Assembly: GCF_014384805.1 (NCBI RefSeq)
Contig: NZ_JACRSS010000003.1
Coordinates: 1 to 64,000 of the forward strand
Origin: Guopingia tenuis
Lineage (GTDB): Bacteria > Bacillota > Clostridia > Christensenellales > Christensenellaceae
Length of the DNA stretch: 64,000 nucleotides
Direction: 5' to 3'
Below the pieces are notes generated by a model. The model had not been told where the DNA came from and ran no database searches. It saw nothing but the letters and a program-made list of their open reading frames with translations. Shown one piece after another: positions 33,291-41,485 of this stretch (the stretch's first letter is position 1; every line of letters starts with the position of its first letter). A program made the translations under genes and the position numbers.

Positions 33291-34448
33291 TTACTTCAGG
33301 CGTTCTGCCATAGTGAGCCGTTCCCAGGGGAACTCCACGTCCTTGCGCCCAAAATGGCCATAGGCCGCTGTTTTTTTATAGATAGGCCGGCGGAGATCCA
33401 GAGACTCAATGATGGCCCTTGGCCGGAGGTCAAACTCCGCATGCACCATCTCTTCGATTTTTCCGTCGTCCATTTTTCCCGTGCCGAAGGTATCCACATG
33501 GATAGACACCGGCTGGGCCACGCCGATGGCATAGGCCAGCTCAATCTCGCATTTTTCCGCCAAACCGGCCGCCACGATATTCTTCGCCACAAACCGCGCC
33601 GCATAGGCCGCGCTGCGGTCAACCTTTGTCGGATCCTTGCCGGAAAACGCGCCGCCCCCATGCCTGCCATAGCCGCCATAGCTGTCTGCAATGATCTTGC
33701 GCCCGGTGAGGCCGCTGTCGCCCTTGGGGCCGCCGATCACAAAGCGTCCCGTGGGGTTGATGAGGAAACGGGTATTCCCGTCCAGCCATTTTGCGTCGAT
33801 CACCGGGCGGATAACCTCTTCAATAATTCCCTCGCGGATGCGGTCATTTTTCGCCCATTCCGTGTGCTGGGAGGAAATGACAATGGTATCCACCCGCTTG
33901 GGCTTTCCGTTCTCGTATTCCAGCGTCACCTGGCTCTTGCCGTCCGGCAGGAGAAAATCCAAAATCCCCTCCTTGCGCACCTGGGCCAGCCGCCGCGTGA
34001 GATCGTGGGCCATGGAAATAGCCATGGGCATATACTCGTCGGTTTCGTTGCAGGCATATCCAAACATCATGCCCTGGTCGCCTGCGCCCGTCTCCTTTTC
34101 CTCGCTTCCCCGCTGCTCCAGCGCATCGTTGACGCCCATGGCAATATCCGCCGACTGCTCGTCAATGCTGGTGAGAATGCCGCAGGAATCCGCATCAAAC
34201 CCGGCTTCCGGGCCGGTGAAGCCAATTTCCCGGATGGTATCCCGGGCGATTTTTTGAATGTCCACATAGGCTTTCGTGGTGATCTCCCCCATCACCAGCA
34301 CCAGCCCCGTGTTCACTGCCGTCTCGCAGGCCACCCGGGCATAGGGGTCCTGGCGGAGAATTTCATCCAGCACCGCGTCGGAAATCTGGTCGCAGATCTT
34401 ATCCGGATGCCCTTCGGTTACGGATTCCGATGTAAATAACCGTTTCAT
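33291..34448 (-). CDS. metK: S-adenosylmethionine synthetase MetK
   Basis: MetK makes SAM from methionine and ATP. The 385-residue protein shows the family signatures FTSESVTEGHPDKICDQISDA at the N-terminus, GAGDQGMMFGYA, and GGAFSGKDPTKVDRSAAYAARF. ATG 34448 follows AAGGAGG; the frame is open further upstream but that part is the riboswitch leader. A SAM-I riboswitch directly precedes it, giving feedback by its own product. recD2 and comFC follow without a terminator. Confidence 0.97.
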   Translation of the reverse strand: MKRLFTSESVTEGHPDKICDQISDAVLDEILRQDPYARVACETAVNTGLVLVMGEITTKAYVDIQKIARDTIREIGFTGPEAGFDADSCGILTSIDEQSADIAMGVNDALEQRGSEEKETGAGDQGMMFGYACNETDEYMPMAISMAHDLTRRLAQVRKEGILDFLLPDGKSQVTLEYENGKPKRVDTIVISSQHTEWAKNDRIREGIIEEVIRPVIDAKWLDGNTRFLINPTGRFVIGGPKGDSGLTGRKIIADSYGGYGRHGGGAFSGKDPTKVDRSAAYAARFVAKNIVAAGLAEKCEIELAYAIGVAQPVSIHVDTFGTGKMDDGKIEEMVHAEFDLRPRAIIESLDLRRPIYKKTAAYGHFGRKDVEFPWERLTMAERLK

Positions 34449-34499
34449 TTTTGTCCTCCTTGGTTTTTCTAGGTCCCTTTCCATAAGGCATCCCATAAC

Positions 34500-34646
34500 G
34501 AAAAAGGCCTCACGGGCTTTCCCATGAGGCGCTTGCAATCGCTGCTGTTTTGCCCTCATCTTTCAGCCTTCGCTGCAGGATTTAGCACCGGTTTTTCCGG
34601 TTGCCGGGCTTCCTTGGGCCTGTCCCTCCGCCACTCTCGATAAGGT
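34500..34646 (-). promoter_or_regulatory. SAM-I (S-box) riboswitch of metK
   Basis: The minus strand from 34646 shows the conserved S-box elements in order: CUUAUCGAGAGUGGCGGAGGG, GAAGCCCGGCAACC, GGUGCUAAAUCCUGCAG and GAAAGAUGAGG. After it GCCTCATGGG/CCCGTGAGGC and a T-run (34530-34501) form the expression-platform terminator. High SAM should terminate metK-recD2-comFC transcription. Confidence 0.96.
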
Positions 34647-34657
34647 TCCTTTTTTTT

Positions 34658-34686
34658 AGTATACAGGCCTTGTTCCTGCAAGTCAA
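34658..34686 (-). promoter_or_regulatory. Promoter of metK
   Basis: TTGACT (34686-34681), a 17-nt spacer and TATACT (34663-34658) on the minus strand, about 10 nt before the riboswitch. Confidence 0.8.
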
Positions 34687-34688
34687 CC

Positions 34689-35075
34689 TACTTTCTTTAA
34701 AAAGAAAGTAGGCAAAGAAATTTTATGACTTGGATTCCTTTTTCCTCTTAATATTCCTCTTCCAAGTCCAAACCTGCTCCCATGAAAACTTTTTTCGTCT
34801 TGCTTTCTTAAAAACAAAGCCGGCAAAGAGTTTTATGCCTTGGACTCCTTTTTTCACTTAATATTTCCTTTCCAACCCAAAATCTGCTCCATGAAAACTT
34901 TTTTCGCCCAGCTTTCTTTAAAAACAAAGCCGGCAAAAGTTTTATGCCTTGGACTCCTTTTTTCACTTAATATTTCCCGTCCAAGCCAAAACCTGCTCCA
35001 TGAAAACTTTTTTCGTCTTGCTTGTTCAAAAACAAAATAGGCAAAAGATTTTTATAAGTGGGACTCCTTTTATTC
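34689..35075. repeat. Tandem ~110-bp repeats upstream of metK
   Basis: About 3.5 units with a period of 108-111 bp: ATGAAAACTTTTTTCG recurs at 34782, 34891 and 35000, and GGCAAAG at 34711, 34822, 34932 and 35040. Each unit begins with a CTTTCTTT/AAAGAAAG-type dyad; only the metK-proximal one is perfect (TACTTTCTTT-N2-AAAGAAAGTA, 34689-34710), the distal ones are decayed. No gene is encoded; open frames in it are products of the repetition. Confidence 0.85.
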
Positions 35076-35220
35076 CTTTCGCTTTTCCCGTCGGCAGGAG
35101 GAGCGTTGCGGGAACCGCTCCCGCCTGGAGCAGCCCGTTCATATAGCCAGCCTGCATTTCTCTTTATCCAACCGGGGGCGATCCCCATCCCCGGCTTTCC
35201 CAAGTTATACCTCCCGGAAA

Positions 35221-35261
35221 TAAAACAGGACAAAGCCTTTAAGAGAACGGCTCTGTCCCGT
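35221..35261 (-). terminator. Second stem-loop downstream of mrp
   Basis: On the minus strand ACGGGACAGAGCC (35261-35249) pairs with GGCTTTGTCCTGT (35237-35225), 13 bp with two G-U pairs, then TTTATTT. It lies about 55 bp beyond the first mrp terminator and could be a back-up terminator or the end of an unrecognised small transcript. Confidence 0.55.
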
Positions 35262-35315
35262 TTCTACAATACCCGGTTTCTCCTCCAAAATAAACATCCC
35301 GAGAGTTTATCCCAC

Positions 35316-35346
35316 AAAAAAGCGCACCCGACGGGGTACGCTTTTT
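35316..35346 (-). terminator. Terminator of mrp
   Basis: AAGCGTACCCC and GGGTGCGCTT form a stem with one mismatch region and a T-run on the minus strand, 7 nt after the mrp stop. Confidence 0.85.
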
Positions 35347-35352
35347 CTTCTT

Positions 35353-36177
35353 TTACAGCGTCTGCAGCACAGCTACCGCATCCTCCAGGAAACTCTCCTT
35401 CACATCCTCGATCTCCCCTGCGTCGCAGGCGGCGGCGATCTTGGGATCGATGGGCAGCTTGCCCAGAACTTTCAGGCCCTCCCGCCGGGCGATCTCGTCG
35501 ATATGGCTTTCGCCGAACACATGAATTTCCTTCCCGCAGTCCGGGCACTGCACATAGCTCATATTCTCCACCAGGCCCAGAATCGGAATATCCATCATAT
35601 GCGCCATGTTCACAGCCTTGGCCACAATCATGGAAACCAGCTCCTGAGGCGAGGTTACCACGACGATGCCGTCGAGGGGCAGGGACTGGAACACGGTCAG
35701 CGGAACGTCGCCGGTTCCCGGCGGCATATCCACGAACATATAGTCCACATCCTTCCAGATCACGTCCGTCCAGAACTGCTTGACGGTGCCTGCAATGATC
35801 GGCCCCCGCCAAACCACTGGGTCGGTGTCGTTTTCCAGCAGCAGATTCAGAGACATAATGTCGATGCCGGTTTTGCTGGTCACGGGGAAAAGCGCATCTT
35901 CGGTTCCCGTGGCCTTTTCCTTGATGCCAAAGGCCTTGGGGATCGACGGCCCGGTAAGGTCGGCGTCCAGAATCGCGCTGTGATATCCCTTGCGGTTCAT
36001 CATCACTGCCAGCAGCGATGTCACCAGGGATTTGCCTACGCCGCCTTTGCCGCTCACCACGCCGATCACCTTTTTAATGCTGCTCATGGGGTGCGGCTTT
36101 TCCAAAAAATCCGTTTTCTGCCGTTCTGCGCAGTCCTGGGAGCAGGATCCGCAGTCATGGGTACATTCTTCGCTCAC
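35353..36177 (-). CDS. mrp: Mrp/NBP35-family P-loop ATPase (iron-sulfur carrier)
   Basis: Mrp/ApbC proteins bind and transfer Fe-S clusters using ATP. The 274-residue protein has a short Cys-rich N-terminus (CTHDCGSCSQDC), the deviant Walker A VSGKGGVGKS (about residues 41-50), the DADLTGPSIPK and DMPPGTGDVPLT switch segments, and the CXXC in VQCPDCGKE used for cluster binding. The start is GTG 36177 with AGGAGG 9 nt upstream. It stands next to a cysteine desulfidase, which itself is an Fe-S enzyme and a sulfide source. Confidence 0.93.
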   Translation of the reverse strand: MSEECTHDCGSCSQDCAERQKTDFLEKPHPMSSIKKVIGVVSGKGGVGKSLVTSLLAVMMNRKGYHSAILDADLTGPSIPKAFGIKEKATGTEDALFPVTSKTGIDIMSLNLLLENDTDPVVWRGPIIAGTVKQFWTDVIWKDVDYMFVDMPPGTGDVPLTVFQSLPLDGIVVVTSPQELVSMIVAKAVNMAHMMDIPILGLVENMSYVQCPDCGKEIHVFGESHIDEIARREGLKVLGKLPIDPKIAAACDAGEIEDVKESFLEDAVAVLQTL

Positions 36178-36252
36178 TATACTAAACCTCCTGTTTGGTT
36201 ATATTATTCTTATTCTTTTTTATTATAACCGCTCTTTTGCCCGGCAAAACCT

Positions 36253-37569
36253 TTAGAGCTTGCTCAACATAATTTCCAAAATCGCCAGGTCGGTTTCCTT
36301 CATGCCATCCTGAGCCAATTCCCCCACATGCTGGATAGTGTTTTCAATTCCCACGCCCACAATGCCTTCCTTGGGGCGCAGTTTCTGGTTTTGCATGGCC
36401 AGCATGGCACCATCAAAAGCGGCATACATCCCCGAAGCAATCTTCAGCGCGCAGGAAGCCTTGGCTCCGTCGCAGATTACTCCTGAAAGGTTTCCCAGGG
36501 TGTTGGTGATCGCATCCCCCACCGCCTCCAGGTCGCCGCCCTGCAGCATGGTCAGCGCCCCGCTGACGCCGGCAGAGGCGCAGATGGCTCCGCAGTAAGC
36601 AGAGAGCCGCCCCACGTTGGTCTTGATATGGATCGTGGAGAGATGCGAGAAAAACAGCGCCCGGATCATGGTATCCTCCGGCAAGCGCATATCCCGGCAA
36701 TATTGGATGACGGGCAGAGACGCCGTCATACCCTGGTTGCCGCTGCCGCTGGTGGTCATGACCGGCAGGGCGCAGCCGCTCATCCGGGCGTCGCTCCCCG
36801 CGGCGGCAAAGGCTGCGCAGCGGTTGCGGATATCATTGCCATAGGTTCCCGCCGAAATATTTTCCATGATCATCCGCCCGGTGTTCACGCCATAGTGCCC
36901 GCTCATTCCTTCATAGGCAATACGGGTATTTTTATCAATCACCTGCAAAAACAGATCGCGGATCCGCTCCAAATCGATGGTATGGGCCATGTGATAGATC
37001 ATTTCGATGGAAAGGATGCTCCGATCCGCCAGTGAGGAATTGAAGTCGCCGTCTGCGCAGGGAATATCCAGAAGCACCTCCCCGTTTTTCACCATTTTGG
37101 TTACATTGGTGTGAGTATGCTTAATCTCCACGCTGGCACTCTCGCCGCCGGCAAACACTTCGACGCGGACATACAGCTTGATATCCGTCTTTTCCATCTC
37201 CACCTGAATGGCATCCTTTTCGAGAAACTCCCGGACAGCCGTCACCTGCTCTTCCGTAGCTTCGGAAATCACCATAAGCTCCTTTTCCGGGTCTCCGGCC
37301 AGAGCTCCCATTGCGGCGGCCGCCTCAATCCCAATAAGCCCACCGCTGTTAGGGATCACAACACTCTTCACGTTTTTGATAATGTTCCCCGAAGGATATA
37401 CCACCATGCGCTCAGGCGTTTTGCCCAGCAGCTTTGCCGCCCGGGCCGCCACATAGGCGATGGCGATGGGCTCCGTGCACCCTTCCGCCGGGACGATCTC
37501 CTCCCGGAGAATCTCCAGGACCTTGTCCACCGTTTCCGGAGGATATGTGATAAACGATTGCTCCTGCAT
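36253..37569 (-). CDS. cyuA: L-cysteine desulfidase-like protein (CyuA/UPF0597)
   Basis: The 438-residue protein belongs to the L-serine dehydratase alpha-like UPF0597 family (E. coli YhaM/CyuA, methanogen CdsB), [4Fe-4S] enzymes that split cysteine to sulfide, ammonia and pyruvate. Features: EEIVPAEGCTEPIAIAYVAA at the N-terminus, VYPSGNIIKNVKSVVIPNSGG, TTSGSGNQGMTASLPV and conserved cysteines (CTEP, CALPV, CGAICASAG, CDGAKASC). GGAGG precedes ATG 37569. It likely detoxifies cysteine or provides sulfide; no cyuP/cyuR transporter or regulator lies beside it. Confidence 0.9.
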   Translation of the reverse strand: MQEQSFITYPPETVDKVLEILREEIVPAEGCTEPIAIAYVAARAAKLLGKTPERMVVYPSGNIIKNVKSVVIPNSGGLIGIEAAAAMGALAGDPEKELMVISEATEEQVTAVREFLEKDAIQVEMEKTDIKLYVRVEVFAGGESASVEIKHTHTNVTKMVKNGEVLLDIPCADGDFNSSLADRSILSIEMIYHMAHTIDLERIRDLFLQVIDKNTRIAYEGMSGHYGVNTGRMIMENISAGTYGNDIRNRCAAFAAAGSDARMSGCALPVMTTSGSGNQGMTASLPVIQYCRDMRLPEDTMIRALFFSHLSTIHIKTNVGRLSAYCGAICASAGVSGALTMLQGGDLEAVGDAITNTLGNLSGVICDGAKASCALKIASGMYAAFDGAMLAMQNQKLRPKEGIVGVGIENTIQHVGELAQDGMKETDLAILEIMLSKL

Positions 37570-37651
37570 TCTGCCGCCTCCACTCGTTTTTAAAATCCGG
37601 CTATAAGTATATCACATTTTCCCGGCAAATGCACGGCGATTATCCACAAAA

Positions 37652-38437
37652 TCAGCCAAGGGCCGTATCCAGCACCATCATAATCACAAACCCAGCGATT
37701 ACCCCCAGGGTTCCGGAATGGGAATGTTCCCCCAGATGGGCTTCGGGAATGAGTTCCTCCACCACCACATAGATCATGGCACCGGCAGCAAAAGAGAGAA
37801 TCCAGGGCATAACGCCCGTGATAGAACCGGCCAGCAGCACGCCCAGGATTCCCGCCACCGGCTCCACCACGCCGGAAAGTGCACCAAGAACAAAACTTTT
37901 CCCGTTGGACAATCCCTCTTTTTTGAGAGGCAGGGAAACCGCCGCGCCCTCGGGAAAGTTCTGGAGCGCCATGCCGATTGCCAGAGCAATGGCCCCGGAA
38001 AGTGTTGCCGCCGGGCTGGTTCCCGCAACGGCAAAGGCCAGGCCCACCGCCAACCCTTCGGGGATGTTATGCAGCGTCACCGCCAGCACCAAAAGCGTTG
38101 TCCGCCGCAGCGAGGAATGCAGCCCTTCGGGCTTATCGTCACCCAAATGCATATGGGGGAGCAGCCGATCCAGCAGCAGCAAAAATGCCACGCCCAGAAG
38201 AAAGCCGCCCCCTGCCGGAACCCAGGGAGCCAGCCCCTGTTCCTCTGCCATTTCCATCGCCGGAATCAAAAGCGACCAGACCGAGGCCGCCGTCATGACG
38301 CCCGCCGCAAACCCAAGAAAAACCCGCTGTACTGCGGGAGAAATCTCCTTTCGGAACAAAAATACCATTGCGGCGCCGGCCACTGTTGCCAGGCAGGTGA
38401 ATCCGGTTCCCAGCATCGCCATTGTGAGTGGGGTCAT
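37652..38437 (-). CDS. ZIP-family metal transporter
   Basis: The 261-residue membrane protein has eight hydrophobic segments and the ZIP metal-binding motifs HNIPEGLAVGLAF (fourth segment) and PEGAAVSLPL (fifth). ZIP proteins import Zn2+, Fe2+ or Mn2+. A histidine-containing loop (RLLPHMHLGDDKPEGLHS) precedes the motif. AAAGGAG precedes ATG 38437. It lies downstream of perR and rubrerythrin on the same strand, separated by an imperfect terminator, which suggests metal uptake tied to peroxide defence. Confidence 0.9.
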   Translation of the reverse strand: MTPLTMAMLGTGFTCLATVAGAAMVFLFRKEISPAVQRVFLGFAAGVMTAASVWSLLIPAMEMAEEQGLAPWVPAGGGFLLGVAFLLLLDRLLPHMHLGDDKPEGLHSSLRRTTLLVLAVTLHNIPEGLAVGLAFAVAGTSPAATLSGAIALAIGMALQNFPEGAAVSLPLKKEGLSNGKSFVLGALSGVVEPVAGILGVLLAGSITGVMPWILSFAAGAMIYVVVEELIPEAHLGEHSHSGTLGVIAGFVIMMVLDTALG

Positions 38438-38450
38438 AGTTTTCTCCTTT

Positions 38451-38483
38451 CAAACAAACAGACGCCGGGAAAGCCCCAGCGCC
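38451..38483 (-). terminator. Imperfect terminator between rubrerythrin and ZIP genes
   Basis: GGCGCTGGG and CCCGGCGTC pair (two G-U) around a short loop, followed by TGTTTGTTTG. The weak T-tract may allow read-through. Confidence 0.5.
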
Positions 38484-38506
38484 TGCCGTTTTTTTGTTGA
38501 TTCTTC

Positions 38507-39046
38507 TTAGTAATTTTTCGCCTGCAGTTCGAAATACGCCTGGGGATGCGCACATACGGGGCATACCTGGGGAGCTTTTTCGCCCACATGGATATGGCCG
38601 CAGTTGGCGCATTTCCAGATCACAACGCCGGCCTTTTCAAATACCTTGCCGTCTTCCACGTTCTTCAAAAGGGCCAGATAGCGTTCTTCGTGTTCCTTTT
38701 CAATTTTGCCCACTTCCTCAAATAAATATGCGATCTTGTCAAAGCCCTCTTCCTTGGCTTCTTTGGCGAACTGCGCATACATGTCCGTCCATTCATAGTT
38801 TTCGCCGGCAGCCGCATCCTTCAGGTTGGAAGCCGTGTCGCCGATGCCGTCGTTCAAAAGCTTGAACCAAATCTTCGCGTGCTCTTTTTCGTTGTTGGCG
38901 GTTTCCAGGAACAGAGCGGCAATCTGCTCATATCCTTCTTTTTTCGCCTTGGAGGCATAATAGGTGTATTTGTTGCGCGCCTGAGACTCTCCGGCAAACG
39001 CCGCCATCAAATTCGCTTCTGTTTTTGTGCCTTTCAAATTGCTCAT
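38507..39046 (-). CDS. rbr: Rubrerythrin
   Basis: Rubrerythrin reduces hydrogen peroxide in anaerobes. The 179-residue protein has the ferritin-like diiron four-helix domain (LMAAFAGESQARNKYTYYASKAKKEGYEQIA, ANNEKEHAKIWFKLL, KIEKEHEERYLALL) and a C-terminal rubredoxin-like domain with CANCG and CPVCAHPQAYF. ATG 39046 overlaps the perR stop by 4 nt (ATGA), so it is translationally coupled to its presumed repressor. Confidence 0.95.
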   Translation of the reverse strand: MSNLKGTKTEANLMAAFAGESQARNKYTYYASKAKKEGYEQIAALFLETANNEKEHAKIWFKLLNDGIGDTASNLKDAAAGENYEWTDMYAQFAKEAKEEGFDKIAYLFEEVGKIEKEHEERYLALLKNVEDGKVFEKAGVVIWKCANCGHIHVGEKAPQVCPVCAHPQAYFELQAKNY

Positions 39047-39456
39047 TTCTTTTCTCCCTCTTTCTTTTGTTTTTGGTTGCAATCCTCGCAGATTCCATAT
39101 ATGATCAGCCGCTGGCTGCTCATAACAAAGCCATTTTCCTCAAAGATTTCCTCAGCAATCTCCCGAAACACTTCCGCACCGATATCGATCACCCGCCCGC
39201 ATTGCGTGCAGATCAGGTGATAATGTTCCGGCTCCTGGCCATCAAATCTGTCCGGGCCGTTTTCTGTGGGGATTTTGCGGATGCTCCCTTCTTCGGCCAG
39301 GAAATTTAGATTTCGGTATACCGTCGCCAGGCTGATATTGGGACATACTTCCCGCACCATGGCGAAAACCTCATCCGCTGTGGGATGCGAGGGATGGCTG
39401 CGGACGGTTTGGCGGATCAGCTCTCTCTGCCGGGAATACCGTACTTTCTTTTCCAA
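39043..39456 (-). CDS. perR: Fur-family peroxide sensor PerR
   Basis: The 137-residue protein has the Fur winged-helix N-terminus (RYSRQRELIRQTVRSHPSHPTADEVFAMV, then ISLATVYRNLNFLAEEG) and a metal-binding C-terminus with HYHLICTQCG and CEDC for structural zinc. PerR rather than Fur is inferred from its coupling to rubrerythrin and from a Per-box-like dyad over its own promoter. Direct residue tests (His/Asp for iron) are consistent but not decisive. It controls at least itself and rbr. Confidence 0.85.
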   Translation of the reverse strand: MEKKVRYSRQRELIRQTVRSHPSHPTADEVFAMVREVCPNISLATVYRNLNFLAEEGSIRKIPTENGPDRFDGQEPEHYHLICTQCGRVIDIGAEVFREIAEEIFEENGFVMSSQRLIIYGICEDCNQKQKKEGEKK

Positions 39457-39487
39457 CGCTGCATCTCCCTCTTTTCAATATCAATAA

Positions 39488-39527
39488 TCATTATCATTAT
39501 AATAATCCCCCGTCTGCTTTTTGTCAA
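39488..39527 (-). promoter_or_regulatory. perR promoter with Per-box-like operator
   Basis: TTGACA (39527-39522), a 17-nt spacer and TATTAT (39504-39499). TTATAATGATAATGA (39502-39488) overlaps the -10 box and matches the Per box TTATAATNATTATAA at all but two positions, indicating autoregulation. Confidence 0.75.
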
Positions 39528-39638
39528 GAGCAAAACAGGAATTTTTTTCTATATTTCCAAATTATTTTATGATACAATGGTGCATAGTGCCCAGCATTTC
39601 GGGCTGTTATATAAAGCTGTCTAAGGAGTACCCTCATC

Positions 39639-40127
39639 ATGCCGCAAATCCATATCCGCCCCTATGCCCAAGAAGATCTTCCCTCCATGCGGGAGATTTG
39701 GAACCAGGTTGTGGAGGAAGGAAACGCCTTCCCCCAAACCGAGCCGCTCTCCCCTGCGGATGCCGAGCCCTTCTTTGCTTCCCAGAGCTTCTGTGGTGTG
39801 GCCGAGGCAGAAGGAGCCATCGTCGGCCTCTATATCCTCCATCCCAACAACATCGGCCGCTGCGGCCATCTCTCCAATGCCAGCTATGCCGTAAAAAAAG
39901 GGAAGCGCGGCCTGCATATCGGCGAAAAACTGGTGCGCCATTCTCTGCAAAAAGGGCGGGAACTGGGCTTTCGTGTGCTGCAGTTCAATGCAGTGGTCGC
40001 CTCCAATACCACCGCCATCCGTCTCTATGAGAAGCTGGGCTTTGTCCGGCTGGGAAATATTCCCGGGGGCTTTTGCAATGCAGCCGGAGAATATGAGGAT
40101 ATTTGGCTGTTCTATCACACGCTATAG
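39639..40127 (+). CDS. GNAT-family N-acetyltransferase
   Basis: The 162-residue protein is a complete GNAT domain: IHIRPYAQEDLPSMREIWNQVVEEGNAFP, SNASYAVKKGKRGLHIGEKLVRHSL for acetyl-CoA binding, and FNAVVASNTTAIRLYEKLGFVRLGNIPGGF. The last segment resembles phosphinothricin/methionine-sulfoximine-type or L-amino-acid N-acetyltransferases. AAGGAG precedes ATG 39639. It is a single-gene unit divergent from perR, with a TACAAT-type -10 at 39573-39578. Substrate unknown. Confidence 0.87.
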   Translation: MPQIHIRPYAQEDLPSMREIWNQVVEEGNAFPQTEPLSPADAEPFFASQSFCGVAEAEGAIVGLYILHPNNIGRCGHLSNASYAVKKGKRGLHIGEKLVRHSLQKGRELGFRVLQFNAVVASNTTAIRLYEKLGFVRLGNIPGGFCNAAGEYEDIWLFYHTL

Positions 40128-40262
40128 GATGCGGAAGGAATCCTATCTGTCGAAAAGTGGCCGGGAAAATCAATTATTCCGGCTGTTTTTGATTGGCCGT
40201 TTTCCCGCCGGCAGTTTTTTTCATGTGGCAACCCGATTTCCCGCTGTCTGCTCCCGGCAAAT

Positions 40263-40289
40263 AAAAAACGCGGTTTCCCGCGTTTTTTT
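40263..40289 (-). terminator. Terminator of the 2-hydroxyacid dehydrogenase gene
   Basis: AAAAAACGCGG and CCGCGTTTTTT pair around a 3-nt loop; T-run on both strands. Confidence 0.9.
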
Positions 40290-40293
40290 ATCC

Positions 40294-41262
40294 TTACCAG
40301 CGATTGACCCAGTGCGACGGCTCCTTTCCGGAAAGCACCTCCAAAACGCCCTGGACTGCTCCCAGCCCGATCTGGCGGTATGCCTCCTCGGTTTCCCCGC
40401 CCGTATGGGGCAGAAGGAATATATGGGGATTCTTCCGAAGCGGGCTGTCTGCAGCCAGAGGCTCTGCTTCAAAAACGTCCAGCCCGGCTCCGGCCAGCTG
40501 CCCCGAGGAAACAGCCTCTGCCAGCGCCGATTCGTCCACCAGGCTTCCCCGCCCGGTGTTGATGAGAATGGCGCCCCGCCGCATCCGGTTCAGGGTTTCC
40601 CGGTTGACCATGTGATAATTGTCCGGTGTTCCCGGGATATGCAGGCTCAGGATATCGCAGTTTTCCATGACTTCCTCCCGGGAAAGGAAGGTCACCCCGT
40701 ATTTCCCGGCCAGTTCCGGCGCTGGGCTTCGCTTATAGGCGATCACTTCCGCGCCGAAGGCCCGAACCAGTTCGGCCGTCCGCCGTCCGATCTCCCCAAA
40801 TCCGATAAGGCCCACCGTCTTTCCCGAAAGCTCACCGCCCATCCGCCGCAGCCAGCGGCCCTCTGTCATTGCGTGTGATAACTCTCCGCCGTGGCGCAGC
40901 GCTCCCAGCATGAGAAACACCGCCAGCTCCGCTACAGCCTGGGCGTTGCTGCCCGCCGCGTTGGTCACATAGATGCGCCGCCGCCGGGCGCCTTCCAGAT
41001 CGATGGTGTCCACCCCCACGCCAAACCGGGAAATTACTTTAAGCTGGGGCGCCATGGCGAACATCTCCTCGCCCCAGGGGTCCATCCCCACAATCGCCGC
41101 GTCAATTCCCGCGATCAGATCCCGTACCTCCTCCGCGGGCAGCTCCCGCAGCTTCTTTTCTGTAAACGTCACATCCAGCCCCGCCGCCAAAAGCCGTTCC
41201 CTCGCCTCCGCGCAGCGCTCCTCAAAGCGGGATACGCAAACCAAAACCTTCTGCTTCTGCAT
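40294..41262 (-). CDS. D-isomer-specific 2-hydroxyacid dehydrogenase (SerA-like)
   Basis: The 322-residue protein has the NAD-binding motif TVGLIGFGEIGRRTAELVRAFG, the catalytic Arg in RFGVGVDTIDL and INTGRGSLVDE regions, the Glu in FEAEPL and the catalytic His in LLPHTGGETEEA. It resembles the catalytic core of phosphoglycerate dehydrogenase but lacks the ACT domain; the active-site block HTGGET is also seen in hydroxypyruvate/glyoxylate reductase-type relatives. ATG 41262 follows AAAGGAAA. No serC or serB is adjacent, so the substrate is open. Confidence 0.82.
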   Translation of the reverse strand: MQKQKVLVCVSRFEERCAEARERLLAAGLDVTFTEKKLRELPAEEVRDLIAGIDAAIVGMDPWGEEMFAMAPQLKVISRFGVGVDTIDLEGARRRRIYVTNAAGSNAQAVAELAVFLMLGALRHGGELSHAMTEGRWLRRMGGELSGKTVGLIGFGEIGRRTAELVRAFGAEVIAYKRSPAPELAGKYGVTFLSREEVMENCDILSLHIPGTPDNYHMVNRETLNRMRRGAILINTGRGSLVDESALAEAVSSGQLAGAGLDVFEAEPLAADSPLRKNPHIFLLPHTGGETEEAYRQIGLGAVQGVLEVLSGKEPSHWVNRW

Positions 41263-41485
41263 TGCCTGTTTCCTTTCTGTTTTCCATCTTTGTTGTATCA
41301 TACCACAGTTTTCCCTTCCCGCCCAGCTTGATTTTTTACGAAATGGATACAGATTCCCCTGCATTTTTCCTTGCAATCCCCCTGTTTTTTCTATACCCTA
41401 TAACCTATAGGCGGCAAAAACAATCTTTTCCCCGGGAAACATCGGTATATGCCGCCCTGCATCTCAAAAAAAGGGGGATGTCCCT

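Noticed and set aside
34840..35146. Small overlapping plus-strand frames (MDSFFHLIF..., repeated) in the repeat array
   Set aside because: They repeat because the DNA repeats; no ribosome-binding sites and no protein-like composition.
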